Assembly (NCBI GenBank): GCA_020347545.1
Contig: CP070731.1
Span: 135,591-143,557 of the forward strand
Length of the DNA: 7,967 bases
Reading direction: 5' to 3'
DNA from: Flavobacteriaceae bacterium
GTDB lineage: Bacteria; Bacteroidota; Bacteroidia; Flavobacteriales; Flavobacteriaceae
The notes below the pieces were generated by a model that did no database searches, had not been told where the DNA came from, and saw nothing but the letters and a program-made list of their open reading frames with translations. The position numbers and the translations under genes were made by a program. Within the stretch, counting starts at the first letter, position 1; each line of letters begins with the position of its first letter. This document shows positions 1 to 5,682 of this stretch, piece after piece.

Positions 1-622
1 GAGGCATGGTACCAAAAACATGGTCCCATAAAGTATTTGAAACACCAAAAGCTTTATCCGGATATTTGTAGTGATGTAAACTGTGATGTTTCCAAAGAAA
101 TTTGAATCGTTTCGGGGGTTTCACAACGTGTGTGGCCCTATGTAAAAATGAATATAAAAGATAACCAAGAAAGAAACCAGGAAAGAATCCCCAGGTATAA
201 ACAGGTTGTCCTAAAATACTGAATATCACATAAAATATAGAAAACAGTAGCGATGCCATGATCAAACCAGGTACAGGAGGCATTAATAACCTTTCAGTAT
301 CCCTGGGGTAAAGATGGTGAGATCCGTGCATAATAAAATGAAAACGCTGCACAAGTTTATTCTCTGATATCCAATGGAACAAATATCGGTGGAGCATATA
401 TTCCGCAAAGGTCCAGAAGAAAAGAGCAAAAACAAATAATCCGCTAAAAGTCAGCACAGGGATGTTTTGAATGGCGATGCCATTATAGATGAGTATTAAA
501 ACAACCAGGCCATAAACTATAATATTTTGCTTTAAAGAGGTTTTTGTCAGGCTTTCCAAAAAAGGATTTTTAAAAATCGTGGCAGATCCTCTATGGTGTT
601 CGGTAGTAACTTTTGGTTCCAT
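1..622 (-). CDS. Fatty acid 2-hydroxylase-type membrane di-iron enzyme (sterol desaturase superfamily), C-terminus cut by window edge
   Basis: Reading the minus strand from the ATG at 622 gives 207 open codons running off the left edge, so the stop lies outside. The protein shows the histidine clusters of membrane di-iron hydroxylases: HRYLFH (78-83), HFIMHGSHH (95-103), HRATH (161-165) and HHSLHH (179-184). The contexts 'HGSHHLYPRDTERLLMPP' and 'FGVSNTLWDHVFGT' (192-205) resemble FA2H/Scs7 fatty acid 2-hydroxylases more than C-5 sterol desaturases. Hydrophobic stretches at about 33-50, 57-75, 117-137 and 143-160 suggest four membrane segments. The family uses O2 and two histidine-bound irons; 2-hydroxylation of a lipid acyl chain is an inference. 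The FA2H-type ending is almost reached, so probably only a few residues are missing. There is no N-terminal cytochrome b5 domain, unlike the eukaryotic enzymes. The start lies 2 bases after the stop of the oxidoreductase gene, implying co-transcription. A generic sterol desaturase-family hydroxylase remains the alternative. Confidence 0.88.
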   Translation of the reverse strand, partial: MEPKVTTEHHRGSATIFKNPFLESLTKTSLKQNIIVYGLVVLILIYNGIAIQNIPVLTFSGLFVFALFFWTFAEYMLHRYLFHWISENKLVQRFHFIMHGSHHLYPRDTERLLMPPVPGLIMASLLFSIFYVIFSILGQPVYTWGFFPGFFLGYLLYSFLHRATHVVKPPKRFKFLWKHHSLHHYKYPDKAFGVSNTLWDHVFGTMP

Positions 623-624
623 AA

Positions 625-1584
625 TTAAAAACTGTCAATAATCTTTTGGGCAACTTCCAGGGCTTTTGTTCCCTGGCTTAAAGATACAATTGGAGTTTTG
701 TTTTGATCAATTGCTTCGGCAAATGACTCCAACTCATCTAATATTGCATTATTTGAATAAATTTTTGGGTTTTCGAAATATATCTGTTTCTTTTTTCCTT
801 CTGCATTTTGAAGGATCATGGCAAAATCATCAGCATTTTCAGGAGCATCTTTCATTTTGACCACTTCACTTTTCTTCTCTAAAAAATCGACCGAGATATA
901 AGCGTCTTTTTGAAAGAATCTGGACTTTCGCATATTCTTCATAGAAATTCTGCTAGCCGTAAGGTTAGCCACGCATCCATTCATAAACTCGATTCTTGCA
1001 TTTGCGATATCCGGTGTATCACTAATGACAGATACCCCACTGGCATGAATTTCCTTAACCTCTGAATTCACAACACTCAAAATAATATCAATATCATGAA
1101 TCATAAGATCAAGTACCACCGGAACATCCGTTCCTCTTGGGTTAAATTCAGCTAGTCGATGGCTTTCAATGAACATAGGGTTCCCTATCATGTCCTTAAC
1201 CGCGGTAAAAGCAGGATTGAATCGTTCCACATGGCCTACCTGGCCTCGAACCTTGTTTTTTGCAACAAGATCCCTAAGCGTCTCAGCTTCTTTAAGCGTT
1301 TTGGTAATCGGTTTTTCGATGAAAATATGTTTCCCTTTTTCAATCGACATTTGAGCGCAGTCAAAGTGATTTAGGGTAGGAGTAACAATATCAACGACGT
1401 CGGAGGCGTCTATAAGTTTTTCAATACTGTCAAAATACGTGTAACCAAATTCCTCAGCAACCTGTTTGGCATAATCTTCTATCGGGTCATAAAACCCAAC
1501 CAATTCATATTTAGACGATTGCTGAAGTAGTTTTAAATGAATTTTACCGAGATGACCAGCACCTAATACTCCTGCTTTTAACAT
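625..1584 (-). CDS. Gfo/Idh/MocA family NAD(P)-dependent oxidoreductase
   Basis: This 319-residue protein has the usual length for the family and a two-domain layout. An N-terminal Rossmann fold carries the nucleotide-binding GAGHLG (8-13). The family EKP motif is at 90-92 (EKPITKT), with the conserved Lys91. The C-terminal alpha/beta domain starts near HVERFNPAF (118-126). Asp159 and His163 have the D-x3-H spacing of the catalytic pair in inositol dehydrogenase-type members. These enzymes oxidise or reduce hydroxyl groups of sugars, nucleotide sugars, cyclitols or related compounds in the cytoplasm. The substrate here cannot be told. The 'GHVERFNPA' stretch recalls UDP-GlcNAc 3-dehydrogenase (GnnA) relatives, but no aminotransferase partner is visible. 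The ATG is well supported because the Rossmann beta-strand starts at residue 3. The gene precedes the hydroxylase by 2 bases, suggesting linked function. No signal peptide or membrane segment is seen. Confidence 0.9.
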   Translation of the reverse strand: MLKAGVLGAGHLGKIHLKLLQQSSKYELVGFYDPIEDYAKQVAEEFGYTYFDSIEKLIDASDVVDIVTPTLNHFDCAQMSIEKGKHIFIEKPITKTLKEAETLRDLVAKNKVRGQVGHVERFNPAFTAVKDMIGNPMFIESHRLAEFNPRGTDVPVVLDLMIHDIDIILSVVNSEVKEIHASGVSVISDTPDIANARIEFMNGCVANLTASRISMKNMRKSRFFQKDAYISVDFLEKKSEVVKMKDAPENADDFAMILQNAEGKKKQIYFENPKIYSNNAILDELESFAEAIDQNKTPIVSLSQGTKALEVAQKIIDSF

Positions 1585-1598
1585 AAAAAAATTTTTCC

Positions 1599-1606
1599 CA
1601 AAAATA
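1599..1606 (-). promoter_or_regulatory. Candidate -7 promoter element (TAnnTTTG) before the oxidoreductase gene
   Basis: The minus strand reads TATTTTTG, an exact match to the Bacteroidota -7 consensus TAnnTTTG, 14 bases before the ATG at 1584. No convincing TTG or TTTG lies 17-21 bases upstream, so the -33 half is weak or missing. A start just downstream of the element would leave a leader of only about ten bases or fewer. The spacer is AT-rich and chance matches are likely. Transcription could instead read through from the propeller gene. Confidence 0.3.
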
Positions 1607-1676
1607 CAAAAACCAATTAGAAATGAGAATGCCGGAAACTAATAAAATTAAAAAAGTAATCAAGAATTTTTGAGTC

Positions 1677-2558
1677 CTATTCCTGGCATACAATAGCTAT
1701 TTTAGATCCGTCCGGGCTCACTGTAATTCGACTGATATTATTTAAGGATAATTTAGTGTCAATTTCAATGGCTCGCCATTCTTGGTCCGTACCGGGCTTG
1801 AATTTAAATAACTGACTTCCCTTACCCATGATCATGCTTCCTTTGGGGGTCCAGGCCAGATCCTTTGACCCGGAGAGAGCATCACAAATATAATTTGATT
1901 CACTCGTTTTTGGATTGATGGAGTAGATTTCAGGTTCGTCATGCACAAGGCTGATAAAACTGACAAGGTTGCTTCCCAATCCTGCATTAAATGGAATTTT
2001 ATTTAATGACCGGCCCACATTTGACTGAATGGGATATCGTATTTTGTATTTGAAATTACTTACCTGCAGCGTTTCGATATCACTGATCACAAAACTGATC
2101 AATGATTTTTTATCGAGCCACAAATAATAGCCAACCTTTAAGTCAGGAATTAGAATTTCAGGAGGCTTTTTCTTGTATGCATATTTATATAAATACTGAC
2201 TTTGATCTTCATTGAGCCGCACACAAGTAAAATACTTCTTGCTTTCTGGTACCTGTACCGGCGAAAACTCACTTTGCGGGGTATCTGTTAACCATACCCT
2301 GAAGTTTTCCTCAATAAAATATTTTGCTATATCCGATTGTCCATCTCTAAAAGAAGCAAAGAGCAGTGCGCTACTGTCTTCGGTAAAACTTGGCTGATTG
2401 TCATAACCCTCGTTATTTGAAACATTGACAGCATTTGTCAGTACAATTTTATCGTCTTGTTCTTTCAGGTCCAGCAGATAAATTTCAGTAGCTTCCTGTG
2501 ACCAGATAGGTATGCACAGGAAAATCATCAAAATGGAGGGGAGTATTCTGATCGGCAT
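1677..2558 (-). CDS. Secreted PD40/TolB-like beta-propeller protein, function unknown
   Basis: This 293-residue protein begins with a signal peptide: Arg4, a hydrophobic core at about 5-19, and a likely cleavage after Ser20 in 'IPIWSQEA'. Cys15 is inside the core without a lipobox, so it is probably not a lipoprotein. Mature sequence contains PD40-type propeller repeats: 'NQPSFTEDSSALLFAS' (54-69, followed by RDGQSDIAKY) and 'ISRITVSPDGSKIAIV' (275-290). Weaker blades appear near 97-114 and 228-244. PD40 repeats occur in TolB and in many periplasmic or surface proteins of Bacteroidota, usually binding proteins or ligands. No enzyme motif is seen. At under 300 residues it has room for about five or six blades and no extra domain. 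It sits alone between the fatty-acid operon and the oxidoreductase/hydroxylase pair, with its own candidate promoter, so context does not reveal its role. The ATG is chosen because the signal peptide starts there. Confidence 0.8.
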   Translation of the reverse strand: MPIRILPSILMIFLCIPIWSQEATEIYLLDLKEQDDKIVLTNAVNVSNNEGYDNQPSFTEDSSALLFASFRDGQSDIAKYFIEENFRVWLTDTPQSEFSPVQVPESKKYFTCVRLNEDQSQYLYKYAYKKKPPEILIPDLKVGYYLWLDKKSLISFVISDIETLQVSNFKYKIRYPIQSNVGRSLNKIPFNAGLGSNLVSFISLVHDEPEIYSINPKTSESNYICDALSGSKDLAWTPKGSMIMGKGSQLFKFKPGTDQEWRAIEIDTKLSLNNISRITVSPDGSKIAIVCQE

Positions 2559-2586
2559 TTATAAAAAAATTAAGCTATTTCTATAC

Positions 2587-2614
2587 CAAATATAAAGCTT
2601 AATCTTATACAAAA
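2587..2614 (-). promoter_or_regulatory. Candidate Bacteroidota-type promoter of the propeller gene
   Basis: On the minus strand TTTTG (2614-2610) is followed after 15 bases by TATATTTG (2594-2587), an exact match to the -7 consensus TAnnTTTG. The spacer is slightly shorter than the usual 17-20 bases. The element lies 28 bases before the ATG at 2558 and just downstream of the hairpin that closes the fatty-acid operon. That is where an independent promoter for the propeller gene would be expected. There is no experimental support, and the region is AT-rich. Confidence 0.42.
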
Positions 2615-2630
2615 TACATACGAAGTATAG

Positions 2631-2665
2631 TTTTGAACCAGACGTATGAAACGCCTGGCTCAAAA
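2631..2665 (-). terminator. Hairpin after the beta-oxidation operon, possible terminator without a U-tract
   Basis: A 14-bp inverted repeat (arms 2631-2644 and 2652-2665) encloses a 7-base loop. On the minus strand it reads TTTTGAGCCAGGCG, loop TTTCATA, then CGTCTGGTTCAAAA, with two G-U pairs and the rest Watson-Crick. It begins 3 bases after the acyl-CoA dehydrogenase stop codon, the place for a terminator. However, the T-run precedes the stem and A's follow it in either direction, so it is not a classical U-tract terminator. It could stabilise the operon 3' end, or terminate by another route. Confidence 0.45.
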
Positions 2666-2668
2666 AAA

Positions 2669-4462
2669 TTAAAAACAATACTTGTTTTCCTGAATCAAAA
2701 TAGCGGCAACTACTTTTCGAAGCTCAATAATATTCGGGAGATTGGTATACTTTGTAAATCGTTTTAATCCCATTAGCATCATCCGTTGCTCATCACCTTC
2801 TGCAAAATAGGCAATGGCTTCTTTTCCTTTTTCACTGATCTTCCCAACTGCATTATACAGATTGATTTTGGCCATTGCGATTTGTCCTTTCGCAGCTTCT
2901 TCCGAAGTAATATCGGCAACTTTCTCCGCTTTTAACACGGCACTTTCAGCCATGTAGATCTCGATTAAAACCTCAGCTGCAGCAAGTATCAACTGTTGAT
3001 GTTCTTCAAGCTCCATTCCAAAAGTTTCCACGGCTTTACCTGAGATCATTAAAAAAGCCTTTTTTAATTTACCAATGATTTCTTTTTCCTCAGAGAACAA
3101 TTCTGAATAATCAGGAGTGTCGAAAGAAGGAATTTCCATCAGACTTTTTCCAACGGCCATCGCCGGAGTCATCAGGTCAATTTCACCCTTAAAAGCCTTT
3201 TTTAGAAGCATGCCAATGGTAAGCAGGCGGTTGATCTCATTTGTTCCTTCATATATTCGTGTAATTCGGGCATCTCTCCAGGCGGCTTCCATAGGGGTGT
3301 CTTTTGAGAATCCCATACCACCAAAAATCTGTATACCTTCATCTGTGACATACTGGGATGTCTCCGAGCCATAAACTTTTAAAATGGCAGCTTCAATGGC
3401 ATATTCGCTAAAAGCGATCAATTCTGCTTCCTGATGAGACTTGCCTGATTCCAATAAGGCATCAATATTATTCTGTATATCTTTTGCAGCCCTGTAAGAG
3501 CCGGCATCAATGGTAAAAGTTCTGGTAGCCATTTCAGCAAATTTTGCCTGAATTGCTCCAAAACTTGAGATTGGTTTTTTAAACTGAATTCTCTCATTGC
3601 CATATTTGATAGACTCTGTCAAGGTTCTTCTGCTGGCATCCAGACAGGCAGCAGCGAGCTTGATACGCCCAACATTTAACGAATTCAATGCTATTTTAAA
3701 ACCTTTACCTCTTTCTGAAAGCATATTTTCAACCGGAATTACCGTATTGTTGAAAAATACCTGTCGTGTTGACGAGGAGGTAATACCAAGTTTTTTTTCT
3801 TCTTCACCAAAGCTTACCCCATTGGGATTGTCCTTGTCGTATTCCAGCAAAAATCCGGTAATATTCTTATCATCTTCAATACGTGCAAATACTATAAAGA
3901 TCTTTGCGAAACCTGCATTGGAGATCCACATTTTCTGGCCGTTGATCAGGTAGTTCTTTCCATCTTCACTTAAGGTAGCCGTTGTTTTACCGGAATTAGC
4001 ATCACTTCCCGCTCCGGGCTCAGTTAAACAATAGGCCCCGAATTTCTCTCCGGCAGTCAAAGCCGGAAGATATTTTTGCTTTTGTTCTTCTGTACCATAG
4101 AGAAATATGGGCATCGTTCCAATACCCGTATGTGCTCCATAGGCAGTACCTAATGAACCTGACGCCGCCGAAATATAATCTGTAACAAGCATCGTTGAAA
4201 CAAAACCCATTCCAATTCCGCCATACTCTTCCGGGATTGAAACTCCAAGAAATCCCATTTCACCTGCTTTTTTCATCAATTCCTCGGTCAAGGCATAGTC
4301 TTTTTCCTCAAACCTTTCTTTTATCGGCCATACTTCACGGTCGATAAATTCAATTACGGCATCTTTCATCATTCGCTGTTCCTCACTAAACTGCTCTGTG
4401 ACAAAAACATCTTCCTTCTTGACTTCTCTTACAAGAAATTCTCCTCCTTTTATAGCTTCCAT
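2669..4462 (-). CDS. fadE: Acyl-CoA dehydrogenase with C-terminal extension (FadE/VLCAD-like)
   Basis: This 597-residue flavoenzyme would catalyse the first beta-oxidation step, acyl-CoA to trans-2-enoyl-CoA, passing electrons to an electron-transfer flavoprotein. The acyl-CoA dehydrogenase core spans about 25-415. It includes 'YCLTEPGAGSD' (144-154) and 'WISNAG' (179-184), which bind FAD and substrate. It also has the second family signature from 'QIFGGMGF' (378-385) to 'RIYEGTNEI' (402-410). Glu405 in IYEGT is at the catalytic base position of medium- and very-long-chain enzymes. Residues about 430-597 form an extra, mainly helical region absent from the roughly 380-residue short/medium-chain enzymes. 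A similar extension occurs in mitochondrial VLCAD/ACAD9 and in B. subtilis FadE (about 594 residues), which suggests long-chain substrates. The gene starts 32 bases after the thiolase stop and is the last of the operon. No standard Shine-Dalgarno is seen before the ATG, only an A-rich stretch. Confidence 0.93.
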   Translation of the reverse strand: MEAIKGGEFLVREVKKEDVFVTEQFSEEQRMMKDAVIEFIDREVWPIKERFEEKDYALTEELMKKAGEMGFLGVSIPEEYGGIGMGFVSTMLVTDYISAASGSLGTAYGAHTGIGTMPIFLYGTEEQKQKYLPALTAGEKFGAYCLTEPGAGSDANSGKTTATLSEDGKNYLINGQKMWISNAGFAKIFIVFARIEDDKNITGFLLEYDKDNPNGVSFGEEEKKLGITSSSTRQVFFNNTVIPVENMLSERGKGFKIALNSLNVGRIKLAAACLDASRRTLTESIKYGNERIQFKKPISSFGAIQAKFAEMATRTFTIDAGSYRAAKDIQNNIDALLESGKSHQEAELIAFSEYAIEAAILKVYGSETSQYVTDEGIQIFGGMGFSKDTPMEAAWRDARITRIYEGTNEINRLLTIGMLLKKAFKGEIDLMTPAMAVGKSLMEIPSFDTPDYSELFSEEKEIIGKLKKAFLMISGKAVETFGMELEEHQQLILAAAEVLIEIYMAESAVLKAEKVADITSEEAAKGQIAMAKINLYNAVGKISEKGKEAIAYFAEGDEQRMMLMGLKRFTKYTNLPNIIELRKVVAAILIQENKYCF

Positions 4463-4494
4463 ATTTTTATTCAGTTTTTATATTTGGTTTTAAC

Positions 4495-5679
4495 TTATTT
4501 CAATAATTCATAAACACCTGCTGCGCCTTGACCTGTTCCCACACACATGGTAACTACCCCATATTTCTGTTTCCTTCTTCTCATCTCATTAAAAAGCTGC
4601 ACAGACAGTTTGGCTCCTGTACAACCCAGAGGGTGTCCTAAAGCGATGGCTCCACCGTTGACATTGACAATATCCTGGTTCAGCCCCAATTCTCTTATAA
4701 CTGCTAAAGATTGAGAAGCGAATGCTTCATTTAACTCAAACAGTTCAATATCGTTTAAAGACAGCCCTGCTTGTTCAATGGCTTTAGGGACGGCAGCTAC
4801 CGGGCCAATACCCATTATTCTCGGCTCTACTCCCACAGCTGAAAAACTTACCATCCTTGCCACCGGTTCGAGGTTTAACTCTTTTACCATTTCTTCACTC
4901 ATCACGAGCACAAAGGCGGCTCCGTCACTCATTTGGCTGGAATTTCCGGCGGTTACACTTCCTTTATTCGCAAATACCGGCCTTAATTTTGAGAGCGCTT
5001 CCTTGTTGGTGCCTCTCCTAGGGCCTTCATCTACCTTGACGGTATAATTTCTTGAGGTTTTTTTTCCGTTATTATCCAGAAAGATCTGCTCGACATCAAT
5101 AGGAGCGATATCCTCTTCAAAAATGTTATTGTCTATTGCATTAAGAGCTTTCATATGCGAATTGAACGCAAATTCATCCTGATCTTCCCTGCTTATCTTG
5201 AACTGTTCTGCAACAGCTTCTGCAGTTAATCCCATTCCCCAATAATAATCTTCATGACCTTTTTTGGCGGTGTCATAGTTTGGAACAGGTCGGTATCCAC
5301 CCATTGGAATGTAACTCATACTTTCAACTCCTCCTGCAATAATGCAATCGGCCATTCCAGACTGAATTTTTGCTGTCGCCATGCTGATTGTCTCCAGGCC
5401 TGATGCACAGTAGCGATTCACCGTCACACCTGCAACTTCGTTTGTTTTCGTTCCCATCAAAGACACCAGGCGCCCCATGTTTAAGCCTTGCTCAGCTTCG
5501 GGCATAGCGTTTCCTACAATGACGTCATTGATTCTTTTGACATCGAGTTCAGGCACTTTTTTTAATAAATAGGCAATTGTTTCCGCAGCAAGTTCGTCAG
5601 GTCTTTTAAACCTGAAGGTACCTCTTGGTGCTTTCCCGACTGCTGTTCGGTATCCGTCAATTATATATGCTGTTTTCAT
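4495..5679 (-). CDS. fadA: Acetyl-CoA C-acyltransferase (3-ketoacyl-CoA thiolase)
   Basis: This 394-residue thiolase has full family length. It would cleave 3-ketoacyl-CoA with CoA to acetyl-CoA plus an acyl-CoA two carbons shorter, the last step of the cycle. The nucleophilic cysteine is Cys91 in 'VNRYCASGLETI'. The oxyanion motif NEAF is at 317-320. His349 lies in 'GGAIALGHPLGCTGAK', and the acid/base Cys379 in 'CVGTGQGAAG' near the C-terminus. All catalytic residues are present. Biosynthetic acetoacetyl-CoA thiolases share these motifs, but the position between a hydroxyacyl-CoA dehydrogenase/hydratase and an acyl-CoA dehydrogenase favours the degradative role. It starts 3 bases after the upstream stop, so the two genes are almost surely co-transcribed and may be translationally coupled. 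The ATG directly precedes the first thiolase beta-strand (KTAYIIDGYRTAVG). Confidence 0.95.
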   Translation of the reverse strand: MKTAYIIDGYRTAVGKAPRGTFRFKRPDELAAETIAYLLKKVPELDVKRINDVIVGNAMPEAEQGLNMGRLVSLMGTKTNEVAGVTVNRYCASGLETISMATAKIQSGMADCIIAGGVESMSYIPMGGYRPVPNYDTAKKGHEDYYWGMGLTAEAVAEQFKISREDQDEFAFNSHMKALNAIDNNIFEEDIAPIDVEQIFLDNNGKKTSRNYTVKVDEGPRRGTNKEALSKLRPVFANKGSVTAGNSSQMSDGAAFVLVMSEEMVKELNLEPVARMVSFSAVGVEPRIMGIGPVAAVPKAIEQAGLSLNDIELFELNEAFASQSLAVIRELGLNQDIVNVNGGAIALGHPLGCTGAKLSVQLFNEMRRRKQKYGVVTMCVGTGQGAAGVYELLK

Positions 5680-5682
5680 GAT

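Noticed and set aside
1585..1676. Terminator between the propeller gene and the oxidoreductase gene
   Set aside because: Only weak A/T pairings (AAAATT with AATTTT) are present, with no GC-containing stem.
2602..2630. loxP-like stretch (minus strand CTATACTTCGTATG)
   Set aside because: Only one half-site-like match exists. The second arm and spacer do not fit, and no recombinase is nearby. It is probably chance in AT-rich DNA.
3597..3953. 118-codon open frame on the plus strand
   Set aside because: It is antisense to the catalytic core of the acyl-CoA dehydrogenase, with no recognisable protein features.
4463..4494. Separate promoter for the acyl-CoA dehydrogenase
   Set aside because: The 32-base spacer has no convincing -33/-7 pair on the minus strand. 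Co-transcription with the thiolase is simpler.
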